Below are positions 1-7,958 of a DNA stretch of 64,000 bases, piece after piece. Each line of letters opens with the position of its first letter. Positions within the stretch are counted from its first letter, which is position 1. The position numbers and the translations under genes were made by a program. A model generated the notes under the pieces. It saw only the letters and a program-made list of their open reading frames with translations, did not search any database and had not been told where the DNA came from. The stretch lies in the NCBI RefSeq assembly GCF_003609645.1, contig NZ_MCIB01000039.1, positions 51,908 through 115,907 of the forward strand. The letters run 5' to 3'. The stretch comes from Thermohalobacter berrensis (lineage in GTDB: Bacteria; Bacillota; Clostridia; Tissierellales; Thermohalobacteraceae).

Positions 1-2
1 AT

Positions 3-107
3 ACTAATAAACAAAAAGGATTAATCGATACTAATCTGGATATGATTTTTAATATTATCGGATCATCTTTAGCAGGTTTTGTTACTATATTAAATCAAAA
101 ATGCTGA
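3..107 (+). CDS. C-terminal fragment of a membrane protein
   Basis: An open frame enters from the left edge and stops at 105-107, giving 34 visible residues. They include a hydrophobic segment (IIGSSLAGFVTIL) preceded by DTNLDMIFN, and end in NQKC. The D-T-x-x-D-x-I-x-N-x-I-G pattern resembles the last helix of small VanZ/YjdF-type membrane proteins, but the fragment is too short to assign. A hairpin follows at once, which supports a genuine gene end. Confidence 0.4.
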   Translation, partial: TNKQKGLIDTNLDMIFNIIGSSLAGFVTILNQKC

Positions 108-131
108 TGGATTAAAAATCCATCAGCATTA
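100..131. terminator. Bidirectional intrinsic terminator hairpin
   Basis: Arms AATGCTGATGGAT and ATCCATCAGCATT pair perfectly around a short A-rich loop. The left arm overlaps the stop of the incoming gene. On the minus strand the hairpin is followed by five T residues, so it may also end transcripts of the DUF421/DUF1657 pair. Confidence 0.6.
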
Positions 132-144
132 AAATTGAAAAATA

Positions 145-186
145 GGGACGGTTCTGTTTTGCATAACTTAAAAACTTTGTCGAATA
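145..186 (-). repeat. Dispersed GGGACGGTTC element, copy 1
   Basis: On the minus strand this reads TTCGACAAA, a T-rich stretch, AAGTTATGCAAA, then CAGAACCGTCCC. It matches copies at 12241-12282 and 13196-13239. It has no coding capacity. The GGGACGGTTC end is a common intergenic word in clostridia, sometimes linked to REP-type elements; that link is only suggestive here because no transposase is in the window. Confidence 0.55.
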
Positions 187-335
187 CAAGGTTAATAACA
201 ACTGTTCTTAAAACCCATATATTCATTCCCTACATTGCTAACAACTAACCACTACCTTCTAACAAGTATTTCATTTTACATTTTAAAATTGCTTTTCTAA
301 TTGTTCATTAAAAATTGTCAGCTGTAAATTAGTTA

Positions 336-545
336 CTAGCTTTGCTGTCTATACTCTGGTTCCTCCTGCTGTACATAATTAACTCTATTTTGAAGTGTTT
401 GAGCTATATTTTCAGCAGATGTTGATAACTGATTAAACATCTGTTTTGCTTGCTGATCATTTGTATCCATTGAAAATGTTTTTAAGTCTGCTGCTAACCC
501 TTTAGCACTTGCTAAAGCTTGATCTAATTTTTTCTTTGTACCCAA
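336..545 (-). CDS. DUF1657 family small spore protein
   Basis: This is a 69-residue helical protein of the DUF1657 family, a paralogue of the protein at 4335-4541. Both share a K-x-x-L-x-x-x-L-x-x-x-K-G start, a T-x-D-x-x-A-K centre and an EEP(E/Q)Y ending. I place the start at a TTG (543-545) because AAGGAG lies 8 nt upstream and the resulting protein matches its paralogue; a longer frame opening at 575 would bury that ribosome site. It lies 129 bp downstream of the DUF421 gene on the same strand, so DUF421 and DUF1657 are separate genes here but fused at 3462-4322. The known spore role comes from the spoVA2mob operon; its molecular function is unknown. Confidence 0.8.
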   Translation of the reverse strand: MGTKKKLDQALASAKGLAADLKTFSMDTNDQQAKQMFNQLSTSAENIAQTLQNRVNYVQQEEPEYRQQS

Positions 546-674
546 GCTAATCTCTCCTTCCATGGTCAAAAGCATTTTATGGTTTATTGGGTATTACATT
601 TATATTTTTTGCCTTTTACCTATTATTATCCCTATTAATATTTTTAAATAATTTCATTTTTTAGTAATGATTTT

Positions 675-1403
675 TTAAACATTTTTATTATTTTCACTAA
701 TATCAATTTGATTTTTTATATTATCCTTATATTTATCAACATACATATTCCCATTTTGGTCTATTGTTGCATACATCACTTCATCAACCTTTTTTACTCC
801 AAATGCTTTAAGCTTCTCTATTAAATCTTTACCATTTAAGTTTCTCTCCCTTAAATTTTCGTATATTATTTGTCCACCAATTATAAGCTCTGTTGGTATA
901 TCTTCAGGCTTAGATACTAGGCTTAAATCACCTACTGTTACATTCCTTTTATCATTTCTTTTTATTACACTTAAATCTCCATTTGCCTCTAATAATGCAT
1001 AATCAACCTCTAATGGTGAAAAACAATCCTTTTGCCTTAATAGCTCATTTAATTCATCTATACTATATCTTGTTCTTTTAAGATTATTTTCAAGGATTTT
1101 ACCATTTTCAATAACTAAAACAGGTTCACCCTGAACTAACTTTCTAAATCCTCTATTTTTTAAAGAAATATAAGAAATGCTTGCTGTAAGCACTCCAAAT
1201 AATACAAGGCCAATAAAGTGTTGGTATGTATGGGCTTCAGTATCTGTTGCTAATGTGGCAGCTATTGACCCAAATGTAATACCATTTACATACTCATAAA
1301 GTGTTAACTGAGAAATTTGCTGTCTTCCCAAAAGTCTTGTAATAAAAAGTATTGTAAAAAAGGCTAAGAATGTCTGAATTATAATTTCTATTAAAATTTT
1401 CAC
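675..1403 (-). CDS. DUF421 (YetF-type) membrane protein
   Basis: This 242-residue protein has two or three N-terminal membrane helices (about residues 5-90) and a soluble DUF421 domain (about 90-225) containing the family's L-x-R-T-R-Y-S-I-D-E-L and EVMYATID-type segments. The start is GTG, with AAGGGTGAT upstream. YetF-type proteins sit in the spore inner membrane of Bacillus and influence its permeability and wet-heat resistance. Unlike the paralogue at 3462-4322 it lacks a fused DUF1657 tail; a DUF1657 gene follows it instead. A good sigma-G-like promoter lies just upstream (1424-1452), which fits expression in the forespore. Function is inferred from family and context. Confidence 0.85.
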   Translation of the reverse strand: MKILIEIIIQTFLAFFTILFITRLLGRQQISQLTLYEYVNGITFGSIAATLATDTEAHTYQHFIGLVLFGVLTASISYISLKNRGFRKLVQGEPVLVIENGKILENNLKRTRYSIDELNELLRQKDCFSPLEVDYALLEANGDLSVIKRNDKRNVTVGDLSLVSKPEDIPTELIIGGQIIYENLRERNLNGKDLIEKLKAFGVKKVDEVMYATIDQNGNMYVDKYKDNIKNQIDISENNKNV

Positions 1404-1423
1404 TTAGTATCACCCTTGTTTTA

Positions 1424-1452
1424 TATTATTCTTTTATCAACAAATACTATAC
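1424..1452 (-). promoter_or_regulatory. Candidate sigma-G/sigma-F promoter for the DUF421 gene
   Basis: On the minus strand, GTATA (-35, 1448-1452) and AATAATA (-10, 1424-1430) are separated by 17 nt. They match the Bacillus sigma-G consensus GHATR / CATWHTA at 5/5 and 6/7 positions. It lies 20 nt upstream of the GTG start. Confidence 0.5.
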
Positions 1453-1482
1453 TTAGATAACTAAATATGTGAGGTGATAGAT

Positions 1483-1575
1483 ATGAATTTACTTTATGAA
1501 GGAATATTTACTTTTGTGTTTATAATAGTTGGTTTTATTGTGTTATATATTCTCCATAAAAAAGAACTAATATAA
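1483..1575 (+). CDS. 30-residue single-helix membrane peptide
   Basis: ATG at 1483 is preceded by GAGGTGAT with 4-nt spacing, a strong ribosome site. The product has one hydrophobic helix (residues 9-24) and a short basic tail (HKKELI). It is transcribed away from the DUF421 gene and toward spoVAE, and its stop abuts the terminator shared with that operon. I do not recognise a family. Small single-helix proteins are frequent in sporulation loci, so a spore-membrane role is a reasonable guess, not a demonstrated one. Confidence 0.55.
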   Translation: MNLLYEGIFTFVFIIVGFIVLYILHKKELI

Positions 1576-1576
1576 A

Positions 1577-1597
1577 AAAGCAGTCTTTAACTGCTTT
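1577..1597 (-). terminator. Terminator of the spoVA operon
   Basis: AAAGCAGT (1577-1584) pairs with ACTGCTTT (1590-1597). On the minus strand the stem runs into a T-rich tract, directly after the spoVAE stop. It is also positioned to end the small plus-strand gene. Confidence 0.7.
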
Positions 1598-1951
1598 CTA
1601 ACCCTTTGGCCTAAATATTAATGCTGCTAAAAAACCAAATATTATAGCTGCGGAAACTCCTGCACTTGTTACTTCAAAAATTCCTGTAAGTACTCCAACT
1701 ATTCCACTTTTTTTAGCCTCCATTAATGCACCTTTTACCAATGAATTGCCAAAGCTACTTATAGGAACAGATGCTCCTGCACCTGCAAATTTAATTAAAG
1801 GTTCATATAATCCTAATCCTCCTAAAATTGCACCAACAACCACTAATGTACTTGTTGTATGGGCAGGAGTAAGTTTAAACACATCCATCATAATCTGCCC
1901 AATTACACATATAGCTCCTCCAACAATAAAAGCCCAAATAAATTTTTCCAT
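1598..1951 (-). CDS. spoVAE: Stage V sporulation protein AE (SpoVAEb type)
   Basis: This 117-residue membrane protein starts with MEKFIWAFIVGGAICVIGQ and has four hydrophobic helices and the family's G-A-G-A-S-V-P-I-S-S-F-G-N segment. The start at 1951 is chosen over an upstream in-frame ATG because AGAGGTG sits 8 nt before it and the protein then matches the family length. SpoVA proteins form the channel that loads dipicolinic acid into the forespore and releases it on germination. It is the last gene of spoVAC-AD-AE, 17 bp after spoVAD, and similar in fold to SpoVAC. Confidence 0.93.
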   Translation of the reverse strand: MEKFIWAFIVGGAICVIGQIMMDVFKLTPAHTTSTLVVVGAILGGLGLYEPLIKFAGAGASVPISSFGNSLVKGALMEAKKSGIVGVLTGIFEVTSAGVSAAIIFGFLAALIFRPKG

Positions 1952-1968
1952 ATAAAAAAACACCTCTC

Positions 1969-2970
1969 TTACATTTCTATAGATACCGCATGGGCAATAC
2001 ATGGAATACTTTCTTTTTGTTGATATGATAATGGTGAAAGTAAAGCCCCTGTTGCAACAATTAATATCCTTTTTATTTCGCCTTTTTTCATTCTGTTTAT
2101 AAAATGTCCATATGTTACAGTAGCAGAACATGCACATCCACTTGCCCCTGCCATAACAGGCTGATCTTTACCATATATTAAAATTCCACAATCAGTAAAT
2201 ATTTCTGGAGGAATTTTTAATCCATGATCAGTTAATAAATCAGTAGCAATTCTATGACCTACCCTCCCTAAATCACCTGTTGCAATAATATCATAATATG
2301 ATGGATCAATCCCTAAATCTCTAAAATGCGCCTCGATAGTATCTACTGCAGCAGGAGCCATAGCTCCTCCCATATTGAATGGGTCAGAAAGTCCCATATC
2401 TACTACCCTACCTATAGTTGCAGATGTAATCCTAGGCCCTTCACCCTCTTGACCTAACAATGCTGCACCTGCACCTGTTACAGTCCATTGGGCAGTAGGA
2501 GGCTTTTGACCTCCATATTCTGTAGGATATCTATATTGTTTTTCTGCAGCTGCATTATGGCTTGATGTACCGGCCAATGCATATTTAGCTGATTTACTAT
2601 TAACTATTAATGCAGCTAAGGCTAAGCCTTCCATAGAGCTTGAACATGCACCATAAATACCAAGAAAAGCTGAACCTAATGTACGGGCAGTAAAGCTACT
2701 TGAGATAATTTGGTTCATTAAATCTCCACTCAAGAAAAACTGAATATCTTCTTTTTTTAAGCCAGCTTTTTCAATTGCTATTTCACAGGCTTGTTCTAAT
2801 AATTTTTTCTCTGCCTTTTCAAAACTATCCTGTCCTAGCCATGTATCTTTATGGAGTATGTCAAAGTCATCAGCTAATGGCCCTTGGGCTTCAAAGGGGC
2901 CACCTATTGCTGAAGAAGCTAGTAACACTGGTTTAGATTCAAAAACCCAAGTTCTGTGACCCTTAAGCAT
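1969..2970 (-). CDS. spoVAD: Stage V sporulation protein AD
   Basis: At 333 residues this matches the usual SpoVAD length (about 338). The fold is thiolase/FabH-like, with the conserved FLSGDLMNQI, GACSSSMEGL and GASGCACSA segments; in Bacillus SpoVAD binds dipicolinic acid in the groove corresponding to the thiolase active site. Its ATG directly abuts the TAG of spoVAC, indicating translational coupling. It acts with the membrane proteins SpoVAC and SpoVAE in dipicolinate transport across the spore inner membrane. Confidence 0.96.
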   Translation of the reverse strand: MLKGHRTWVFESKPVLLASSAIGGPFEAQGPLADDFDILHKDTWLGQDSFEKAEKKLLEQACEIAIEKAGLKKEDIQFFLSGDLMNQIISSSFTARTLGSAFLGIYGACSSSMEGLALAALIVNSKSAKYALAGTSSHNAAAEKQYRYPTEYGGQKPPTAQWTVTGAGAALLGQEGEGPRITSATIGRVVDMGLSDPFNMGGAMAPAAVDTIEAHFRDLGIDPSYYDIIATGDLGRVGHRIATDLLTDHGLKIPPEIFTDCGILIYGKDQPVMAGASGCACSATVTYGHFINRMKKGEIKRILIVATGALLSPLSYQQKESIPCIAHAVSIEM

Positions 2971-3450
2971 CTACATCCCACCTAACCATTGAATAGCAAT
3001 TTTTACAATAGCAACAATAAAAGCAGAAAAAACTCCATAGGCAATTACCGAACCTGATAGCTTAAACATATTCCCACCTACTCCTAATACATATCCTTCA
3101 CTTCTATGTTCTATTGCAGCGGAGGCTACAGTATTTGCAAATCCTGTAACTGGTATTGCTGTTCCAGCACCAGCCCATTGTCCAATATGGTCATAAACTC
3201 CTAAACCTGTAAGTAATACTGATATCATAATAAGTACTGCTACAGTAGGGTCTCCAGCTGTATCCTCTGTAAAATTAAAATATTTTATAAATATCATCTG
3301 TAAACCTTGGCCTATTGTACATATAGTTCCTCCAACTACAAATGCCCTAATACAGTTTGATAAAACCGGTCGTTTTGGATCTCTCTTTTTTGCATATTCT
3401 TGATATTTTTGTTGAGTAGGAGTTAGTTTTTTCTTTTTTTTACTTGACAT
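2971..3450 (-). CDS. spoVAC: Stage V sporulation protein AC
   Basis: This 159-residue membrane protein has a lysine-rich cytoplasmic start (SSKKKKKLTPTQQKYQEYAKK) followed by four helices and the family motif WAGAGTAIPVTGFANTVASA. In Bacillus SpoVAC behaves as a mechanosensitive channel subunit for dipicolinate release. AGGAGAG lies upstream of the ATG. It lies 11 bp after the DUF421-DUF1657 fusion gene, so the whole set is read as one operon. Confidence 0.95.
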   Translation of the reverse strand: MSSKKKKKLTPTQQKYQEYAKKRDPKRPVLSNCIRAFVVGGTICTIGQGLQMIFIKYFNFTEDTAGDPTVAVLIMISVLLTGLGVYDHIGQWAGAGTAIPVTGFANTVASAAIEHRSEGYVLGVGGNMFKLSGSVIAYGVFSAFIVAIVKIAIQWLGGM

Positions 3451-3461
3451 ATTCTCTCCTC

Positions 3462-4322
3462 CTAGCGTAATAAATATGGTTCTATTTTTTTCATTACTTT
3501 TTTAAGCTTATTAGCATTTTTAGAATACATTTCTTTAGCCTTTTCATCCTTAGTATCAATTGCAAAGCTTTCTAAATCAGCTTGGCATTTTTCTATATTT
3601 GCATAAAGTAATTCCTTTACTTTAGGCTGTGGAAGTTGTATTGAATCATCAAAAAGATCTACATATAAATCTCCTGATGAATCTACCTGCCCAATAAATA
3701 CATTATCTAAGGATACTCCCATACTCTCTAGCTTTGTTTTTAGCCAATTTTGATTAAGGCCCATATTAGACAATGGTTCGTTTAGTATATTTCCATCAAG
3801 TATGACAGTCTGTGGTTCAGATTGAGGAGAAACCTGTTTCCCTAAATCATGTGCTGTTACAGGTTTTTTGTCTGATTTTAAGAGTACATTAATATCACCT
3901 GTTGGTTCTAAAATTGCAAATTCAACATCAGCTATATTAAATATGTTTTTAGATCTTAACTCCCTTAATAGGTCTTCTCCTGTTAATCTTGCTTGACCTA
4001 GATTTTCTTCCATTACCTTTCCATTCTTAATTAATATTGTTTCTTTTCCATTAACCCATTCATGAATCCATTTACTCTTCATAGATAAATAATCTATTGC
4101 TATAGGTAGTAAACTCCAAACAGCTAAAGCAATAAATCCAAATACTAAATTAGTAATAATATTTACAGCCATTAATGAGACCAAAATTCCAATTACTACA
4201 TAGTTAATAAATTTAAATGGTGTAATTTTAGCTGGATTTCTTTTCCCAATAATTCTTACAAAAATTAAAGTTACAAAGAATAATCCTAAAGATCTTAATA
4301 ATATATTCGCCCAAGCTGGCAT
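3462..4322 (-). CDS. DUF421-DUF1657 fusion membrane protein (2Duf type)
   Basis: This 286-residue protein has membrane helices in the first ~85 residues, a DUF421 domain to about residue 225, and a helical C-terminal tail (about 236-286). The tail carries LESFAIDTKDEKAKEMYSKN, the same T-x-D-E-x-A-K-x-x-Y signature as the separate DUF1657 proteins in this window. Proteins joining these two domains are called 2Duf in Bacillus; they are encoded in the transposon-borne spoVA2mob operon and strengthen the spore inner membrane against wet heat. The position here, between a DUF1657 gene and spoVAC, is as I recall the spoVA2mob order. The role is inferred from family and context. Confidence 0.88.
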   Translation of the reverse strand: MPAWANILLRSLGLFFVTLIFVRIIGKRNPAKITPFKFINYVVIGILVSLMAVNIITNLVFGFIALAVWSLLPIAIDYLSMKSKWIHEWVNGKETILIKNGKVMEENLGQARLTGEDLLRELRSKNIFNIADVEFAILEPTGDINVLLKSDKKPVTAHDLGKQVSPQSEPQTVILDGNILNEPLSNMGLNQNWLKTKLESMGVSLDNVFIGQVDSSGDLYVDLFDDSIQLPQPKVKELLYANIEKCQADLESFAIDTKDEKAKEMYSKNANKLKKVMKKIEPYLLR

Positions 4323-4334
4323 TTCTTTACCTCC

Positions 4335-4541
4335 TTAATAACCCTTATATTGTGGTTCTTCAAACTCTAGAGTTTTCATTCTATTTTCTAAATCTATAAT
4401 AGTCTCTTCTACTGCCTCTAATGCTTCATCATATACAGGTTTAGCTTCTTCATCCTGTGTTTGTGCTGAATAAATTCTTAAAGTACTTTTTATACCTTTT
4501 AAATTACTTAAAGTCTGTTTTATTTTAGAATCTACAGTCAA
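4335..4541 (-). CDS. DUF1657 family small spore protein, operon lead gene
   Basis: This 68-residue helical protein (MTVDSKIKQTLSNLKGIKST...) ends in the family's EEPQYKGY. It starts at TTG, with GGGAGG 7 nt upstream. It is the first gene of the DUF1657 / 2Duf / spoVAC / spoVAD / spoVAE operon and lies 12 bp before the fusion gene. It has no membrane segment and no catalytic motif. The family is found almost only in spore formers; molecular function is unknown. Confidence 0.88.
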   Translation of the reverse strand: MTVDSKIKQTLSNLKGIKSTLRIYSAQTQDEEAKPVYDEALEAVEETIIDLENRMKTLEFEEPQYKGY

Positions 4542-4575
4542 TCTAAAACCTCCCTAATTTAATATTCCTATATTT

Positions 4576-4604
4576 TAGTTTTACAATTATTAGATTATTT
4601 ATTC
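4576..4604 (-). promoter_or_regulatory. Candidate sigma-G promoter of the spoVA2mob-like operon
   Basis: On the minus strand, GAATA (4600-4604) and AAAACTA (4576-4582) are 17 nt apart. They match GHATR fully and CATWHTA at 5/7. It lies 34 nt upstream of the TTG start. The match is weaker than the one at 1424-1452. Confidence 0.38.
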
Positions 4605-4705
4605 GTTTTTATTGAATAGTAACTGTTTTATTTATTTTTTTGAATTTTAACTCCTTATAAGGTAAATAAATAATAGTGGAACACTTTTAATAAGGGATGA
4701 TTGGT

Positions 4706-5614
4706 ATGTATAAACCTAGTTATTTAAACTTATTAAATAGTGGAGAATTAGAAGAAAGAGTTAATAAACTAAAAGAAATGTTAAAAAATTGCGTTTTATG
4801 TCCACATCAATGTGAAGTTAATAGGTTAAATGGTGAGAGGGGATATTGTAAAACCTTAGACAATGTTATTGTATCTGGAGCCGAACCCCATTTTGGTGAA
4901 GAAGAAGAGCTTGTAGGTAACTATGGTTCAGGGACTATATTTTTTTCCCATTGTAATCTTAGATGTGTTTTTTGCCAAAACTACCAAATAAGCTATTGTG
5001 GGGAAGGGACTGAGATTGACAGCTATAGATTAGCTAATATGATGCTTCATTTACAGGATAAGAAATGTCACAATATAAACCTTGTTTCTCCTGGACATAT
5101 AGTTCCCCAAATAGTTGAAGCTATTTTTATAGCTGCAAAAAATGGACTTAACATTCCTATAGTTTACAATACTAATGGATACGATTTGACTGATACACTT
5201 AAACTTCTAGATGGAATTATTGATATATATATGCCTGACATAAAGTTTTCTAATGATAAACTTGCTCAAAAATACCTTGGAGTAAAAAACTATTATAAAA
5301 TAGCCAAAAATGCTCTAAAGGAAATGTATAGGCAAGTTGGTAATCTTAAAACAAAAAGTGGTATTGCATATAGAGGTTTAATTATTAGACATTTAGTTTT
5401 ACCTGAAAATTTAGCTGGAACTTATAACATAATCAAATTTATTAAAGAAGAATTGTCCCCAGATGTCTATATAAATATAATGTCACAATATTATCCTACA
5501 CATAAAGCATACAAATTCAATAAATTGAATAGAAGAATCACAATGGATGAATATAGGGAAGCTGTTAAAGCCGCTAAATTAGCAGGGTTAAATAACCTAA
5601 AAACTACATTCTAA
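4706..5614 (+). CDS. Radical SAM protein, PflA/PflX-like
   Basis: This 302-residue protein has an N-terminal cysteine cluster (CVLCPHQCEVNR, then GYC) and the radical SAM motif C-N-L-R-C-V-F-C (C-x3-C-x2-C) that binds a 4Fe-4S cluster and S-adenosylmethionine. Later segments NTNGYD and PDIKF fit the radical SAM barrel. The family is annotated as pyruvate formate-lyase activating enzyme-like, but no glycyl-radical enzyme is nearby and the true substrate is unknown. I use ATG 4706 rather than ATG 4697 because AAGGG lies 9 nt before the former and touches the latter. It is a monocistronic gene with its own terminator. Confidence 0.85.
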   Translation: MYKPSYLNLLNSGELEERVNKLKEMLKNCVLCPHQCEVNRLNGERGYCKTLDNVIVSGAEPHFGEEEELVGNYGSGTIFFSHCNLRCVFCQNYQISYCGEGTEIDSYRLANMMLHLQDKKCHNINLVSPGHIVPQIVEAIFIAAKNGLNIPIVYNTNGYDLTDTLKLLDGIIDIYMPDIKFSNDKLAQKYLGVKNYYKIAKNALKEMYRQVGNLKTKSGIAYRGLIIRHLVLPENLAGTYNIIKFIKEELSPDVYINIMSQYYPTHKAYKFNKLNRRITMDEYREAVKAAKLAGLNNLKTTF

Positions 5615-5685
5615 ACTACATAAATTTCGACCTTTTAGGTCCATTTTTGCATTTTCCTGCAAAGTAGTGTATAATATTTAACGGA

Positions 5686-5727
5686 AGACTTCCTATTCTT
5701 CTATTTACTCTAGGAAGTCTTTTTTTA
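5686..5727 (+). terminator. Rho-independent terminator
   Basis: AGACTTCCTA (5686-5695) pairs perfectly with TAGGAAGTCT (5711-5720) and is followed by seven T residues. It ends the radical SAM gene. Confidence 0.85.
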
Positions 5728-5787
5728 TTTTTTGAAAAGTAGAAAGTCAATTAATATATTTTTTTATTGTTTTTGGTTAACATAAAT

Positions 5788-5816
5788 TTGACATAGAAAC
5801 AAATGTTTGTTATTAT
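5788..5816 (+). promoter_or_regulatory. Sigma-A promoter of the opuA operon
   Basis: TTGACA (5788-5793), a 17-nt spacer and TATTAT (5811-5816) form a near-consensus housekeeping promoter. It leaves a 5' leader of roughly 95 nt before opuAA. I see no clear riboswitch in the leader. Confidence 0.7.
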
Positions 5817-5918
5817 TAATTAATGTGTGTATTTGGAATTTTTGTAATTTTCTGTATTGAAAATAAATCTTTTTAAATAGATTTTATCTTTTATAGCACT
5901 ATATAAAGGAGGTAAAAA

Positions 5919-7100
5919 ATGACTAAAATTGAAGTGAAAAATGTCTTTAAAATCTTTGGAAGTAATCCAAAAAAAGTCTTTCCACTTTTAGAAAAGAACT
6001 TAAGCAAAGAAGAAATACTTGAAAAGACAGGAAATACTGTAGGAGTAAACGATGCAAGCTTTAAAGTAAAAAAAGGTGAATTCTTCGTTGTAATGGGCCT
6101 TTCAGGAAGTGGAAAATCAACATTAATCAGATGTATAAACAGACTTATAAAGCCTACAAAGGGTCAAATATTAATAGATGGTGAAGACGTAGTTACAGCA
6201 AGCAAAGAAAAACTAAGAGAAATAAGAAGAAAAAAAATATCAATGGTTTTCCAGAATTTCGGACTATTTCCCCATCGAACTGTTGCTAAAAATGTTGAGT
6301 ATGGACTAGAAGTTCAAGGGATAGATGAAAATGAACGTAGAAGGAAGGCTTATGAAGCATTAAAACTAGTTGGATTAAAAGGATATGAAGAGAGTATGCC
6401 AGACCAGTTAAGTGGTGGTATGCAGCAAAGAGTCGGTTTAGCAAGGGCACTAGCTAATGATCCAGATATACTTTTAATGGACGAAGCATTTAGTGCGTTA
6501 GACCCGTTAATTAGAAAAGAAATGCAAGATGAACTTTTAGAACTTCAATCAAAAATGCATAAAACTATTGTTTTTATTACTCACGACCTTGATGAAGCAT
6601 TAAAGCTTGGAGATAGAATTGCAGTAATGAAAGATGGAGAAATTGTACAAATTGGCACACCTGAAGAAATATTAACTAATCCAGCCAATGATTATGTAAG
6701 GGAATTCGTTCAAGATGTGGACAGGTCTAAAGTTATAACAGCCGAATCTATTATGCAAAAGCCTATCGAACTTGCTTCTCCTAAAAATGGTCCAAGGGTA
6801 GTTATTAGAAAAATGAAAAAAGCAGGTATAAACAGCATACTTGTAACTGATGCTGAAAAAAAATTAAAAGGAATAGTAACAATAGATGATGCAGTTGAAT
6901 TAGCAAAGAAAGATAATGAAAACATAGAAGAAATAATAAAAGAAATTCCAACTGTATCACCTGATACTCCAATTGTAGACATAATGCCAATGTCTGCTGA
7001 AGCAGATTATCCTATAGCTGTTATTAATGAAGATAATAGATTATTAGGAATAATAGTTAGAGTATCACTAATCAGCGGAATTGTAGGGGAGGGAAACTAG
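5919..7100 (+). CDS. opuAA: Glycine betaine ABC transporter ATP-binding protein
   Basis: This 393-residue ATPase energises uptake of the osmoprotectant glycine betaine (and possibly proline or related compounds). It has Walker A GLSGSGKST (60-68), the ABC signature LSGGMQQ (164-170), Walker B ILLMDEA (184-190) and two C-terminal CBS domains (about 270-390), which in this family sense ionic strength or cyclic di-AMP. The N-terminal extension before the ABC domain (FGSNPKKVFPLLEKNLSKEE) is typical of OpuAA/ProV. AAAGGAGG precedes the ATG. It is the first gene of opuAA-AB-AC, with a 1-bp gap to opuAB. Confidence 0.95.
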   Translation: MTKIEVKNVFKIFGSNPKKVFPLLEKNLSKEEILEKTGNTVGVNDASFKVKKGEFFVVMGLSGSGKSTLIRCINRLIKPTKGQILIDGEDVVTASKEKLREIRRKKISMVFQNFGLFPHRTVAKNVEYGLEVQGIDENERRRKAYEALKLVGLKGYEESMPDQLSGGMQQRVGLARALANDPDILLMDEAFSALDPLIRKEMQDELLELQSKMHKTIVFITHDLDEALKLGDRIAVMKDGEIVQIGTPEEILTNPANDYVREFVQDVDRSKVITAESIMQKPIELASPKNGPRVVIRKMKKAGINSILVTDAEKKLKGIVTIDDAVELAKKDNENIEEIIKEIPTVSPDTPIVDIMPMSAEADYPIAVINEDNRLLGIIVRVSLISGIVGEGN

Positions 7101-7101
7101 A

Positions 7102-7923
7102 GTGCTTACCTTAAATATAGGACAATGGTTTGAAGTTTTCATAAAATGGCTTAAAGACAACTTTGAAGGATTCTTTGATATAGTAAAAAATGTTCTTGAA
7201 TCAGGAATTGTTGGTACAGAGGATTTACTTCTATTATTACCAAGTATAGTATTAATTATAGCAATAACTCTTATTGCATGGAAATCTGCTGGCAGAGGTG
7301 TAGCAGCATTTACTTTTGTAGGACTGCTATTAATTGACAGTATGGAACTATGGGATGATACAATGAAAACTTTAGCATTAGTATTAATTTCAGCCTTAGT
7401 AGCATTAATATTTGGTATTCCTTTAGGTATACTAGCAGCAAAGAGTAAACTTGTTGATAAAATATTAAGGCCTATACTAGATTTCATGCAGACAATGCCA
7501 GCTTTTGTATACTTAATACCAGCAGTTTTATTCTTTGGACTAGGTAAGGTACCAGGTTCTGTTGCAACAATTATTTTCTCAATGCCACCAGTTGTTAGAT
7601 TAACTAACTTAGCAATTAGACAGGTTCCAACGGAAGTAGTTGAAGCTGCTAAATCTTTCGGTTCAACATCTAACCAATTACTCTTTAAGGTTCAATTACC
7701 TTTAGCATTACCAACAATATTAGCTGGTATAAACCAAACTATAATGTTAGCACTATCAATGGTTGTTATATCAGCAATGATCGGTGCTGGAGGTCTTGGA
7801 AACCAAGTTCTTAAAGGTATCCAACAGTATAGAATTGGATTAGGTTTTGAAAGTGGTGTTTCAGTTGTTATATTAGCAATGGTTTTAGATAGAATTACCC
7901 AAGCTTTTGGGAATTCTAAATAA
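7102..7923 (+). CDS. opuAB: Glycine betaine ABC transporter permease
   Basis: This 273-residue inner-membrane permease has about six helices. The EAA loop that contacts the ATPase is visible as VVEAAKSFGSTSNQLLFKVQ near residue 195. It starts at GTG just after the opuAA stop; GGGAGGG, lying within the end of opuAA, is its ribosome site, so the two genes are probably translationally coupled. A single permease gene with a separate binding protein is the OpuA/ProVWX arrangement. Confidence 0.95.
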   Translation: MLTLNIGQWFEVFIKWLKDNFEGFFDIVKNVLESGIVGTEDLLLLLPSIVLIIAITLIAWKSAGRGVAAFTFVGLLLIDSMELWDDTMKTLALVLISALVALIFGIPLGILAAKSKLVDKILRPILDFMQTMPAFVYLIPAVLFFGLGKVPGSVATIIFSMPPVVRLTNLAIRQVPTEVVEAAKSFGSTSNQLLFKVQLPLALPTILAGINQTIMLALSMVVISAMIGAGGLGNQVLKGIQQYRIGLGFESGVSVVILAMVLDRITQAFGNSK

Positions 7924-7958
7924 ATAAATAAATTAAAATTATCAGGAGGTTTGATAAG

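Noticed and set aside
1952..2137. Extended N-terminus of SpoVAE
   Set aside because: It overlaps spoVAD, has no ribosome site and gives a cysteine-rich segment not seen in the family; ATG 1951 fits.
5615..5685. Riboswitch after the radical SAM gene
   Set aside because: Short complementary words are present, but they match no known aptamer and lie ahead of a simple terminator.
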